From Simiduia curdlanivorans (GTDB taxonomy: Bacteria > Pseudomonadota > Gammaproteobacteria > Pseudomonadales > Cellvibrionaceae), in NCBI RefSeq assembly GCF_030409605.1, contig NZ_JAUFQG010000004.1, forward strand, positions 682,001 through 746,000: a DNA stretch of 64,000 nucleotides, given 5' to 3'. The notes below the pieces were generated by a model that worked only from the letters and a program-made list of their open reading frames with translations, was not told the DNA's origin and made no database searches. Each line of letters opens with the position of its first letter. The first letter of the stretch is position 1. Made by a program: the position numbers and the translations under genes. Positions 9,301 to 18,330 of the stretch are shown in pieces.

Positions 9301-9365
9301 CTACAGGGTACAAACTACAAGACGGATGGCCTGGTTCGACACATCGACCCCCTACAGGCTACAAA
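9301..9365. repeat. Intergenic repeat element, copy 2
   Basis: The block 9315-9365 matches 1295-1345 with two mismatches in 51 bases, including CTGGTTCGACACATC and the terminal CTACAGGCTACAAA. The left end (9301-9321) is a decayed form of the CTACAAG tandem of copy 1. It also lies between convergent genes, ten bases after the HDOD stop. Confidence 0.75.
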
Positions 9366-9389
9366 AATCAGGATAAACTGACTGCCTTA

Positions 9390-10244
9390 TCATTTTTTCT
9401 GCGCAGCCAAATAACTATCCAAGCCAAGTTTAGAGGCCTGAACCGCCTCTAGCGGCGACATGCCATTGGGGTACTCTTCCTGCTCCACCACTAACCACTC
9501 GGTGCCACCCACCGTCTTATTCGCGGCGATAAGTTTCAACCAATCAATAGTGTCCTTACCAATAATTGGCAACTTGCCCTGCGCGCCCTCGGGTAGTTTA
9601 ACCTTGTAATGGGTGGTGAGTGTGCGCCCTGGGTAGCGCTCTACATAAGCCACAGGATCTTGACCGGCATAAGTTGTCCAACCGACATCTTGTTGCAATA
9701 TAACGCTCTCGGGCGTATGGGTAGCAATGTAATCCCAAAAAGTAGTGCCATTAAACGCATTGAATTCATGGTCGTGATTGTGAAAGCCAATACGCATACC
9801 CTTTTTTTCTAACAGCGGCGCCAAACGACTCAACTCGTTAGCCACCCATACCACGCCCTCTGGGTGCCAGGCCCGCTCATCCCAACCTACGATCAAATTT
9901 TTACATCCGAGCGCCTGATAAAACGCTACCGTTCTGTCAAAATTTTTCGCATCGAGGCTTTCAAAACTTACATGTGCGCCACTAACCGCTAAACCCAGCA
10001 CATTTAACTTTTTGACCAAAGCAGGTGCGTTATCTTGATAGCGGCCAAACTCCTGAGCAAATTCAACCGCATCAAAATCCATGGCGGCAATCGTTTCCAA
10101 GGTAGCGTCAATACTTGCCTTTACATCTTCTTTTACAGACCAAAGCTGAACACTCACTTTTGGGTTCGTCGGCTCAGCCAGTACACTAGACATAGCAATA
10201 GGCATAAGTAATACCGCAATGGCGACCTGAATAAAATACTTCAT
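9390..10244 (-). CDS. Exported xylose-isomerase-like TIM barrel (sugar epimerase/isomerase family)
   Basis: The protein of about 284 residues has a signal peptide (MKYFIQVAIAVLLMPIAMSS, cut near SVLA), so it should work in the periplasm. It then shows the AP-endonuclease/xylose-isomerase-2 fold: VSVQLWSVKEDV, MDFDAVEFAQEFG, MRIGFHNHDHEF and VILQQDVGWTTYAGQDP. His, Asp and Glu residues there are suited to a metal site. Exported members are found in 3-keto-sugar clusters beside GMC oxidoreductases, so it may act on an oxidised glycoside (inference). The ATG at 10244 has GAGG upstream. It is the last gene of the cluster, 22 bases after the GMC gene. Confidence 0.8.
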   Translation of the reverse strand: MKYFIQVAIAVLLMPIAMSSVLAEPTNPKVSVQLWSVKEDVKASIDATLETIAAMDFDAVEFAQEFGRYQDNAPALVKKLNVLGLAVSGAHVSFESLDAKNFDRTVAFYQALGCKNLIVGWDERAWHPEGVVWVANELSRLAPLLEKKGMRIGFHNHDHEFNAFNGTTFWDYIATHTPESVILQQDVGWTTYAGQDPVAYVERYPGRTLTTHYKVKLPEGAQGKLPIIGKDTIDWLKLIAANKTVGGTEWLVVEQEEYPNGMSPLEAVQASKLGLDSYLAAQKK

Positions 10245-10266
10245 CTTGGACCTCATTTATCTGTGT

Positions 10267-12000
10267 TTATAATCTTTTTTCTTTTAATTCTCGGACTGCA
10301 TAATCTACAGCGCGAACCGTCAACGCCATAAACGTGAGCGAAGGGTTTTGCACGGAAGAAGAGCAAAAAGCGCTGCCATCGGTCACAAATAAATTGGGCA
10401 CATCGTGACACTGATTAAATCCATTCAAAACCGATTGCTTGGGATCGCGACCCATCCTAGCAGTACCCACTTCATGAATCGCTAAGCCGGGTGCTCTATC
10501 GTGCACCGAAACTTCGCTTTTGACATTTTTTAGACCGACTGTTTCAAGCATTTGGTGGGCAGTTTCTCGCGCATCTTCCATCATGGCAATTTCATTATCA
10601 GACCAGCGACAGTTAATATGAAGCTGAGGCATGCCCCATTTATCCTTATTACTTGCATGCAGTGAAACTTGGTTTTCGTAACGCGGTAGCATTTCGCCCA
10701 TCGCATATAATCCAAAGTTCCAAGCGCCGGGTTGCGATAATTTTTCCTTAAACGAAACACCCAAACCCTGACCATTGGCATTTCCGCGCCAATCCACCCG
10801 CGAGGCTTCGCCACCGAAGGCATATCCACGAATATAATTTTTCTTGTAACGGCTGGGTTCAAACTGAAAGTTGGGGATATAAATACCTGTTGGCCTGCGA
10901 CCGGAATAGTATTCTGTTTCAAAACCCTCAACCTCGCCGCTGGCTCGTGCATTGTAGTTGTGGTCCATTAAATAATGGCCAAGCACGCCCGAACTATTCG
11001 CAATGCCATTGGGAAATTTCTTCGAGATTGAGTTCAACATGATATGGGTAGTGCCAAGCGTAGAAGCACACAGAAAAACAATTTTTGCGAAATATTCTCG
11101 CTCACTTAGATTTTCGTTATCGATGACCCGAATGCCTTTAGCGCGATTTGTTTTTTCGTCATAGATAACACTGTGCACAACGCTATTGGCGGCAATGCTC
11201 AAATTGCCGGTTTTGGCCGCCGCGGGCAAGGTTGAACTTTGGGTCGAAAAATAGGCCCCGAAAGAACAGCCCTTTTGACATTCATCCCGGGCTTGGCATT
11301 GCACCCTGCCCTGCGATAAATGCAACTGTGTTGGCTTAGACAAATGCGCGGTTCGTCCCATGATCATGGGACGGTCTGGAAAATGTTTTCTAAACGCTTC
11401 TTGCATCGCAAGTTCGGGCGAGGTCATTTCAAACGCAGGCAAAAATTCGCTGTCTGGTAATTGCGCTAAGCCTTCAGCGTGGCCGCTAATACCCGCATGC
11501 TTCTCAACATGACTATACCAAGGCACCAAATCCTTGTAGCGGATCGGCCAATCGATGCCATGCCCATCTCGACTATTGGCTTCGAAATCGTAGTCACTGA
11601 GTCGATAGCTTTGCCTATGCCACAACAAAGACTTGCCGCCTAGTTGGTTGGCCCGAATCCAATTAAATTGTGTGCCCTTTTCCGTGCTATAGGGTAGATC
11701 TCTGTCGTTGCCAAAAAAATGTTTCGTGGCATCGTTAAAGGCATAACACAGCTTTTGAACGTAGTATTGCTGCTCTACTAAAATGTTATCTACACGGGTT
11801 CGCAACGGGAAGTGCCACGCAGGTTTACCTTCTGTTATGTAATCCTTGCGATGTTCAACCAAGCGACCGCGCTCTACCATAAGAACGCGCAGTCCACGCT
11901 CACAAAATTCTTTCGCAGCCCAACCGCCGGAAATTCCGGAACCTACAACAATAACGTCATACTCTTCTTGCGACTCTTGAACATAGGTTGGCGTTGTCAT
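10267..12000 (-). CDS. GMC family FAD-dependent sugar oxidoreductase (glucoside 3-dehydrogenase-like large subunit)
   Basis: The 577-residue flavoprotein has the N-terminal dinucleotide motif VGSGISGGWAAKEF (about residues 19-32). The C-terminal GMC catalytic region contains HEVGTARMG and NLFVTDGSAFCSSSVQNPSLT. A cysteine cluster, CQARDECQKGC (about residues 234-244), matches the iron-sulfur ligand region of FAD-dependent glucose and glucoside dehydrogenases. The family oxidises a sugar hydroxyl, in G3DH the 3-OH of glucosides, and passes electrons to a cytochrome c subunit. The large subunit lacks its own signal and is expected to travel with the Tat-type small subunit encoded just upstream. 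No cytochrome c gene is present in the cluster. Confidence 0.87.
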   Translation of the reverse strand: MTTPTYVQESQEEYDVIVVGSGISGGWAAKEFCERGLRVLMVERGRLVEHRKDYITEGKPAWHFPLRTRVDNILVEQQYYVQKLCYAFNDATKHFFGNDRDLPYSTEKGTQFNWIRANQLGGKSLLWHRQSYRLSDYDFEANSRDGHGIDWPIRYKDLVPWYSHVEKHAGISGHAEGLAQLPDSEFLPAFEMTSPELAMQEAFRKHFPDRPMIMGRTAHLSKPTQLHLSQGRVQCQARDECQKGCSFGAYFSTQSSTLPAAAKTGNLSIAANSVVHSVIYDEKTNRAKGIRVIDNENLSEREYFAKIVFLCASTLGTTHIMLNSISKKFPNGIANSSGVLGHYLMDHNYNARASGEVEGFETEYYSGRRPTGIYIPNFQFEPSRYKKNYIRGYAFGGEASRVDWRGNANGQGLGVSFKEKLSQPGAWNFGLYAMGEMLPRYENQVSLHASNKDKWGMPQLHINCRWSDNEIAMMEDARETAHQMLETVGLKNVKSEVSVHDRAPGLAIHEVGTARMGRDPKQSVLNGFNQCHDVPNLFVTDGSAFCSSSVQNPSLTFMALTVRAVDYAVRELKEKRL

Positions 12001-12041
12001 TATTTTTTACTCTTATCTTTTATTCTTTTCTTTTGCTCGAG

Positions 12042-12683
12042 TTAAATCCAAAGGGTAGGCGCCCACGACGCCTCACCTTGACGGTAGGGGATAGACCCTT
12101 TAAACCCACCTGGAATCGCTTGATAGCGCAAGGCTTTAGTGGCACCCACTTCGCTGGTAAAAAAGCCAAACACAATGAGGCTCTTTAAAAAGCGAAAGCT
12201 ATCTTTGCTCGCTGCATTAAAAGGCTGTTTGCCCACGTCTAATGCGTTTAACAGCGCTAGCTTTTGCTGCTCTGTGCAGTCGTAAAAATCGATTTGGTAA
12301 TTTCTATTTGCATACTCATTTATTTGCGCAAGCAATGCCTGTATCTGCTGCTGTTGCTCAATGGCAAAACAATGCTGCAATTGATTATCGATAAAGCCAT
12401 GCACATCCACGTCCGCTGCACTGGGCGTTGCTGTGGCGGGAATCACCAGCTCGCAAATGCGAGCCAATGTCGTCATCTCTTTTAAATCAAATAGCTTTCC
12501 TGCATTGATGCCAGCCTGCAGCTGGCGCGAGTAGCCGAGCGCAATGGTCAAACCCGCGCCAGATATCAAGCGCGAGGTGTAAGCCGCGCCTACTGCTCCC
12601 GCTAGACGTTTAAACAGCGCTCGTCGACTCGCAACATGAAACGCTGCGGGATTGTTGTTGTTTTTGGTTCTGTTAGCGTCCAT
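12042..12683 (-). CDS. Gluconate 2-dehydrogenase subunit 3 family protein (small subunit of the GMC dehydrogenase)
   Basis: The 213-residue protein carries a twin-arginine-type leader: SRRALFKRLAGAVG followed by a hydrophobic stretch. Family features follow, such as LFDLKEMTTLARICELVIPATATPSAADV, which resembles the gluconate-2-dehydrogenase subunit-3 fold, and IVFGFFTSEVGATKALRYQAIPGGF near the end. In this family the small subunit escorts the folded flavoprotein through Tat. The ATG at 12683 has GAGG seven bases upstream; a TTG at 12695 would add four residues. It lies between the MFS gene and the GMC gene. Confidence 0.83.
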   Translation of the reverse strand: MDANRTKNNNNPAAFHVASRRALFKRLAGAVGAAYTSRLISGAGLTIALGYSRQLQAGINAGKLFDLKEMTTLARICELVIPATATPSAADVDVHGFIDNQLQHCFAIEQQQQIQALLAQINEYANRNYQIDFYDCTEQQKLALLNALDVGKQPFNAASKDSFRFLKSLIVFGFFTSEVGATKALRYQAIPGGFKGSIPYRQGEASWAPTLWI

Positions 12684-12691
12684 AAGCGGCC

Positions 12692-13911
12692 TCAAGAAAG
12701 TGCCAGTTGTGCAGCATTCTTTTGTCGACGTAAAACCAAGGTTAGCGCCCCGAAAGCGATTACTAATACCGCCGGAAAAGCGGCTAGGTGCAACAAGGCC
12801 GCTTGCCCGGCGGCTAGCTCAGCCGCCGCACCGGTCAATTGTTGTGCCTCCGCTTCCATGCGCGCCGAATCGATCCAGTGACCGATGACCGGATTCCATA
12901 AGCTAACCGCAAACATGCCAGCGCCACCAAGTAGCGACATTCCCAGAGCGCCGGTTTGCGGCGTGTATTCGGCAACGAAACCCACCATCGTGGGCCAGTA
13001 ATAGGTAACGCCCAAGGCAAAAATAATGGCTCCAACATACACCGTCGCGCCGGTCGCGATGCTCAAGGTATAAAGCCCGGCAACGGCGGCAATTGACGAG
13101 CCAAGTAACACACCTACCGGGTTAAACCGATGCACCAGTGGCCCGGCAAAATAGCGGCCCACGGCCATTAGGCCCGTCATCATCGCCATGATTAACATAG
13201 GCGAGGCACCGCTAGCACCTAAGATTCTTTCAATCCATTGCTGCGTGCCCAGCTCCGTGGTAGCGGTGAGCGTCATGCACAGCACTAAAAATAAATACAA
13301 GGGCGACAGCAAGCCGCGCAAATTGGTGCGGGTATCGGTTTCAATATGATTCGACGCCGGCAGCGGCTGGCGCAACAACAGATAACCGTAAACTAAGGTC
13401 GGTAAAATCATGACGGCTATTTGCAACTGCCAAGCCATACCCCAACGGGTCATAAAGTAAGAGGTTAAGGCGCCAATTAGAATGCCACCAGGAAACCAAA
13501 CGTGAAAACGATTGAGCATGGTCGTTTTATTTTTATGGTAGATATCGGCAATCATTGGGTTGCACGCCGCTTCCACGGAGCCGTTGGCAAAGCCGATTAA
13601 AAACTCGAGCTCAATAGCAACCAAAAGCCATCGGCGCTAATGGTTAGCACTAACCCCACTAGATGACCGACAAAGGCCATCAGCATCAAGCGCTTGGCGC
13701 CGAGCAAGTTATACAGCAAACCACCCGTCATGGTAGCAATGGGAAAGCCGAGAAACGCCATGCCATTTATCCAGCCTAGCTCGGTATCCGATAAACCCAA
13801 TTCGCGATTGAGCTGGCTTAAAATACCTGCCCGTATCGCCAGCGTCATGGCGGTGACCACTAAGGCTAAACTGCAGCCGATAAAGAGGCGCTGGGGATTC
13901 ATTTTTTGCAT
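12692..13911 (-). pseudogene. MFS sugar transporter (FHS-like), interrupted by a one-base frameshift
   Basis: Two overlapping reading frames join into one transporter of about 405 residues. The first part (13911 down to a stop at 13597-13599) has LGLSDTELGWINGMAFLGFPIATMTGG, the start of a typical MFS N-half. The second (from about 13600 down to 12692) continues FLIGFANGSVEAACNPMIA with the remaining helices. The break is at a run of five T on the coding strand (A5 at 13599-13603). One extra T restores SSSFLIGFANG. The gene sits inside the sugar cluster, so it is probably its permease. It is either a true loss of function or a homopolymer sequencing error. Confidence 0.85.
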
Positions 13912-13932
13912 GGCGTTGCCCTATTGTTATGG

Positions 13933-14985
13933 TTATATGCCTAATATTTTTCGATTCATTGCATCATCTTTTGGCACCGACGCAAAATCATCGAAGGCGC
14001 GATCGGCTTGGCGAATTAAATGCTGGGCAATAAAAGGGGCTCCCTCTCTGGCGCCATCCTCGGGATGCTTGATGCAGCATTCCCACTCCAACACGGCCCA
14101 GCCCTGATAGCCATATTGGGTTAGCTTGCTGAAAATTTGCTTAAAATCTATTTGGCCATCGCCGAGTGAGCGAAACCGCCCAGGCCTATCGATCCAATGC
14201 TGATAGCCGCCGTAAACCCCCGAACGACCATTGGGCCGAAACTCCGCATCTTTTACATGAAACGCTTTTATGCGCTCGTGATAAATATCGATAAAGGCGA
14301 GGTAATCTAATTGCTGCAACACAAAGTGACTGGGGTCGTACAGAATATTCGCGCGCGGGTGTTGATCGACGGCGGCAAGAAATCGCTCGAAGGTTACGCC
14401 ATCGTGCAAGTCTTCACCTGGGTGTAACTCGAAGCAAAGGTCGCAGCCCTGCTGATCAAAAGCCTGCAATAGCGGCAACCAGCGCTTGGCCAATTCAGCA
14501 AAACCTGCCTCGACTAAACCCGCCGGCCGCTGCGGCCAAGGATAGGCCATTTGCCACAACAGAGCGCCGGAAAAAGTGGCATGCGCCTTCAAATTAAAAT
14601 GACCGCTTACCCTAGCCGCCATCAACAGTTGCTCCATGGCCCACTCGCTTCGCGCACTCGCCTTACCCCGAACCGACTCGGGCGCGAAGCCGTCAAACAT
14701 CGCATCGTAAGCTGGGTGCACGGCGATAAGCTGACCCTGTAAATGGGTTGATAGCTCGCTGATAACTAAACCGGCATCGGCAACCTGGCCCTGCACCTCA
14801 TCGCGATAAGTGGCACTTTCTGCAGCGAGGGCGAGGTTGAACACGCGCGCATCCCAGGTGGGAATTTGCACGCCCTTGTAACCCATAGCGGCGACCCAAC
14901 GACAGAGGTCGGGCAAGTTGTTATAGGGTGCCTCGTCTTGGCAGAACTGTGCCAGAAAAATACCTGGCCCCTGAATAGCGCTCAT
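13933..14985 (-). CDS. Sugar phosphate isomerase/epimerase-like TIM barrel protein
   Basis: The 350-residue cytoplasmic protein has the xylose-isomerase-like TIM-barrel fold. It begins MSAIQGPGIFLAQF and continues with MGYKGVQIPTWD, CDLCFELHPGEDLHDG, ILYDPSHFVLQQ and IKAFHVKDAEF. The Glu, Asp and His residues of these segments form the expected divalent metal site. Members beside Gfo/Idh dehydrogenases act on keto-sugars or inositols; the substrate here is not known. The ATG at 14985 overlaps the upstream stop (ATGA) and has AGGGAGTGG before it, showing tight coupling. An earlier start at 15045 would run 60 bases into the upstream gene. Confidence 0.85.
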   Translation of the reverse strand: MSAIQGPGIFLAQFCQDEAPYNNLPDLCRWVAAMGYKGVQIPTWDARVFNLALAAESATYRDEVQGQVADAGLVISELSTHLQGQLIAVHPAYDAMFDGFAPESVRGKASARSEWAMEQLLMAARVSGHFNLKAHATFSGALLWQMAYPWPQRPAGLVEAGFAELAKRWLPLLQAFDQQGCDLCFELHPGEDLHDGVTFERFLAAVDQHPRANILYDPSHFVLQQLDYLAFIDIYHERIKAFHVKDAEFRPNGRSGVYGGYQHWIDRPGRFRSLGDGQIDFKQIFSKLTQYGYQGWAVLEWECCIKHPEDGAREGAPFIAQHLIRQADRAFDDFASVPKDDAMNRKILGI

Positions 14986-16175
14986 GACACCACTCCCTGT
15001 TCGATGTGCGACTGAGTATTTTTTGACGCCGCCAGCCGATGCCATTTTTGTGGCGACTTGCTGGCCTGCACCACGGCTTCAATAAACGCCATGCCGCTCA
15101 ACGCATCGGTAATATCCGGCACATCGCGCTCGCTATCGGACGCATTTCGGTGACTTAAGTTGGCGCGAATTTGACCGGCAAAATTGCGGTAGTGGTTGGC
15201 AAAGGCTTCGATATAACCTTCGGGGTGGCCGCTGGGTGTGCGCAAATTTGCCTGCGCTAGCGCCGATAACTCACCCACACCGGCGCGCACGCGTTGCGCC
15301 GGCGCGTCGGCAAATTTTAACCACAAACTATTGGGCTCTTGCTGGCGCCACTCGAGCGACGCCTTGTCGCCATAGACACGCAGACGCAACTCATTTTCCT
15401 CACCAACACATACTTGGCTGGCAATCAAAACCCCGTTCGTGCCTTTTGCCGTGTTGAATAGAACCGTGCCCTCGTCATCCAATAATCTATCTGGCAGGGA
15501 CGCCGTCAAATGCGCGCAAATTGTTTGCAATCTATCGGTGCAAACATATTCCACGAGATTGGCCGCGTGTACACCGATATCGCCCATGCAGCAGCTGAGG
15601 CCAGCCCGAGCTGGATCTAAGCGCCAAGCCGCTTGTTTATTCTCGACACTGGCGGGCGCCGCCAACCAGCCCTGACTGTACTCCACCACCACTTTCTGCA
15701 CCGCGCCCAAGCGACCAACAGCGACTAGCGCGCGCGCCTCTTTAACCAAGGGATAGCCCGTATAGGTATGGGTTAAGCCGTACAGACGCCCAGTTTTCTC
15801 AACGGTGGCCGCGAGGTAGCGACACTCCTCCAGCGACAGGGTGGCCGGTTTATCTGACATCACATCAAAACCGCTTTCCAGTGCCATGCACGCCACCGGT
15901 AGATGCAAATGGTTCGGCGTGACAATGGCGACGAAGTCCATGCGCTGGCCCAGCGGCAACTGGGCTTCAGCGGTAAACAGGGTTTGGTAATCGGGATAAC
16001 AGCGCTGGGGGTCTAGAAAAAGGGCGCGGCCAGAGCGTAGAGATCGCTGCGGGTCGGCGCTGAAGGCGCCGCACACCAACTCGATCTGGCCATCTAAGGC
16101 TGCCGCCATGCGATGAATAGCGCCGATAAACGCGCCCTCACCCCCACCGACCATGCCCATCCGAATCTTTCGCAT
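14982..16175 (-). CDS. Gfo/Idh/MocA family oxidoreductase
   Basis: The 397-residue NAD(P)-dependent dehydrogenase starts with a Rossmann motif, MGMVGGGEGAFIGAIHR (about residues 6-22). The family lysine lies in DVMSDKPATLS (near residue 107), and YGLTHTYTGYPLVKEAR follows. The C-terminal domain is the usual open beta-sheet. This subgroup often neighbours TIM-barrel isomerases and FHS transporters, and oxidises or reduces a free or keto sugar. It is the first gene of the cluster. The ATG at 16175 has AAGGAA upstream and gives a normal N-terminus; the longer frame to 16217 adds 14 unlikely residues. Confidence 0.88.
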   Translation of the reverse strand: MRKIRMGMVGGGEGAFIGAIHRMAAALDGQIELVCGAFSADPQRSLRSGRALFLDPQRCYPDYQTLFTAEAQLPLGQRMDFVAIVTPNHLHLPVACMALESGFDVMSDKPATLSLEECRYLAATVEKTGRLYGLTHTYTGYPLVKEARALVAVGRLGAVQKVVVEYSQGWLAAPASVENKQAAWRLDPARAGLSCCMGDIGVHAANLVEYVCTDRLQTICAHLTASLPDRLLDDEGTVLFNTAKGTNGVLIASQVCVGEENELRLRVYGDKASLEWRQQEPNSLWLKFADAPAQRVRAGVGELSALAQANLRTPSGHPEGYIEAFANHYRNFAGQIRANLSHRNASDSERDVPDITDALSGMAFIEAVVQASKSPQKWHRLAASKNTQSHIEQGVVS

Positions 16176-16366
16176 CTGTATTCCTTGCCAACCCTTTGGC
16201 CAAACACAGGTTGGCACTAGGGATATTGTTATGATGACAAGAATACTATGCCAATGGCTCGGTCGGGCTGTAGTATGATTTCGGATACTTATGCAACAAA
16301 ATCGGCGTTGTTGATATTTTCAGCAACTGGAAATAACCCCAATGAGAGCACGCAGAGGCGAGCGCA

Positions 16367-17134
16367 ATGCAGGAACCATTGCTAGAAAACGGTAATCTAC
16401 TCGACCTTCTTGGCGCTCGGCAGCTGGCAGACCTGTTTAGCCTGCTGCCCGATATACTTTTTTGGATAAAGCGCCGCAATGGACAAATTGCCTATGGCAA
16501 CGCTGAGTTTCTCGCCTTAATTGGGGTCGATAATTTGCAAGATGCCATCGGCCTCACCGACTTCGACTTCGCGCCGCGCTACTTAGCGAGGCAATATATC
16601 GCCGACGATGAAAGGGTGATGAGCGGCCAGAATGTCACCGATCGGCTCGAGCTCAACCACGCGGCGAAGGGCGGCCTGGCGTGGTTTTCCACCACCAAGC
16701 GCTGCCTAAAAGCGAGTGATGGCGAAGTGCTAGGCACCTATGGCGTATCCCGCCATTTGGAAAAAACCTCGGTGGCACTCAATGCCATGCAGGCGCTAAA
16801 AACCCCGGTGGATTTTATTCAGCAACACTTTAGTCAAGACATCTGTCTGGCTGAATTAGCGGCGAGTACACACCTATCCATCAGCGCCCTCGAGCGGCGC
16901 TTTAAAAAATATCTCAATAAAACGCCGAAACAATATATTCACCAAGTGCGGCTCGAACACGCGCGCAAACTCTTAGCGGAAACCACACTGCCCATTGCAC
17001 AGGTCGCGAGCGAATCTGGCTTTACCGATCACAGCTATTTCTCGCGCCTGTTTTATCGGCAGTTCCAGGAACTGCCCTCAGTATTTCGCATCAACCATCA
17101 ACTTACCGAAGCTCAGCCGCAAGCTTTGGTGTAA
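16367..17134 (+). CDS. PAS-AraC transcriptional regulator, likely regulator of the sugar cluster
   Basis: The 255-residue protein has an N-terminal PAS-like sensor (about residues 25-130): LFSLLPDILFWIKRRNGQIAYGNAEF and later LKASDGEVLGTYGVSRHL. A C-terminal AraC domain (about 145-248) has two helix-turn-helices: LAELAASTHLSISALERRFKKYLNKTPKQY and IAQVASESGFTDHSYFSRLFYRQF. It is divergent from the Gfo/Idh gene across a 191-bp gap, so it probably controls that operon. The ligand is unknown. GAGGCGAG precedes the ATG. Its 3' end overlaps the convergent MBL gene by 32 bases. Confidence 0.85.
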   Translation: MQEPLLENGNLLDLLGARQLADLFSLLPDILFWIKRRNGQIAYGNAEFLALIGVDNLQDAIGLTDFDFAPRYLARQYIADDERVMSGQNVTDRLELNHAAKGGLAWFSTTKRCLKASDGEVLGTYGVSRHLEKTSVALNAMQALKTPVDFIQQHFSQDICLAELAASTHLSISALERRFKKYLNKTPKQYIHQVRLEHARKLLAETTLPIAQVASESGFTDHSYFSRLFYRQFQELPSVFRINHQLTEAQPQALV

Positions 17135-18203
17135 GCTCGCACCACCAAGGCGATCCCCTATGGGGAGTCAATATAGCCACCGCCTCGCCCATCATAGGGG
17201 TCGTCACTGTCACACCTTGGTCGGTGGCGGCCTGTAAAACCCGTTCAAATGGCTCGGTCCAGGCGTGCATGGCGAGATCAAAGGTGCCGTTGTGAATGGG
17301 CATCATCCAGCGCCCGCCTAAATCTAAATGGGCTTGCACAGACTGCTCCGGCAGCATATGAATATCGGCCCAGCGCGGGTCGTAGGCACCGGTTTCCACA
17401 AAGGTCACATCAAAGGGGCCATAGCGCTCACCGATACGTTTAAAACCCTCGAAGTAGCCAGTGTCACCGCTAAAAAATAGCGAAACTGCCGGTGTTTTAA
17501 TGACCCACGACGCCCACAAACGCGCATTTTTGTCGGTCAAGCTACGCCCTGAAAAATGTTGTGCCGGCGTAGCGGTAAGCCGCACGCCCTCAATCTCGCG
17601 GGATTCATGCCAATCCAATTCAACCACTTGCGAAGCCGCAACACCCCAGGCTTGCAGCAGCTCGCCAACACCCAAGGGCACGATAAAGTGCTTGGTTTTT
17701 GGCGCCAATGCAGCGATAGCGGCTTTATCCAAATGGTCGTAGTGGTCGTGTGAAATAATCACCGCCTCAATCTCAGGCAAGTCGTTTAGCTCAATCGGGC
17801 TGGCGTGAAAGCGCTTGGGCCCAGCCCAACTTATGGGCGAGACCCGCTCGGCAAACACCGGGTCTGTTAGCCAAAACCGCTGGTTGAGTTTGAACAAAAG
17901 TGTCGAGTGCCCCAAGCGCACAAATTGGTTATCCGGCAGGGCTAACAAGGCATCTCGGGTTAAGGACAATACCCTAGGCGAGGTCGAAGGCGCCGCATCT
18001 TTTGGCTTATTGAAGGTAAAATCCCAAAAAATGTTAAGCGCAGCCCAGAGCCCACCCACCTGACTTTCTGGCTGCTCGGGATTGAAAAAGTGCGCTGCCG
18101 CAAAATGGTCAGAGTCCGGATACTCGGGTTTACTTACCGGGGTACAGGCGGTGCAAACGAATGCCACTGTAATAGCTCCAATCAACGTAAGATTAAAAAA
18201 CAT
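17103..18203 (-). CDS. MBL-fold metallo-hydrolase lipoprotein (UlaG/NAPE-PLD-like)
   Basis: The 366-residue protein has a lipoprotein signal (VAFVCTAC, Cys about residue 20). A metallo-beta-lactamase fold follows with the metal motif IISHDHYDHLDKAAI (HxHxDH), SLFFSGDTGYFEGF and a C-terminal MMPIHNGTFDLAMHAW. The LGHSTLLFKLNQRFWLTDPVF opening is typical of the UlaG/NAPE-PLD branch, which hydrolyses phosphodiester or lactone bonds. The substrate is not known. It is divergent from the TetR gene, and operator-like sites lie between them, so TetR probably represses it. Confidence 0.85.
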   Translation of the reverse strand: MFFNLTLIGAITVAFVCTACTPVSKPEYPDSDHFAAAHFFNPEQPESQVGGLWAALNIFWDFTFNKPKDAAPSTSPRVLSLTRDALLALPDNQFVRLGHSTLLFKLNQRFWLTDPVFAERVSPISWAGPKRFHASPIELNDLPEIEAVIISHDHYDHLDKAAIAALAPKTKHFIVPLGVGELLQAWGVAASQVVELDWHESREIEGVRLTATPAQHFSGRSLTDKNARLWASWVIKTPAVSLFFSGDTGYFEGFKRIGERYGPFDVTFVETGAYDPRWADIHMLPEQSVQAHLDLGGRWMMPIHNGTFDLAMHAWTEPFERVLQAATDQGVTVTTPMMGEAVAILTPHRGSPWWCELTPKLAAELR

Positions 18204-18228
18204 AGAATTAACTCAATCAAAACCAGCC

Positions 18229-18303
18229 AAAAGTAAACTGACCAGTGTAACTTTTGCCAAGACTATCCCCGCCAATGGAAAAAGTAAACTCCTAAGTGTA
18301 ATA
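18229..18303. promoter_or_regulatory. Two operator-like inverted repeats between the MBL and TetR genes
   Basis: The sequence GTAAACT-N4-AGTGTAA occurs twice, at 18233-18239/18244-18250 and 18284-18290/18295-18301, spaced 51 bases. Each is an imperfect inverted repeat, with half-sites GTAAACT and TTACACT facing each other, and each is flanked by an A-rich left side. The position between divergent TetR and MBL genes fits TetR autoregulation and control of the neighbour. Confidence 0.65.
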
Positions 18304-18330
18304 TTTGTTCTTTTCTACAGCGACGCCACC

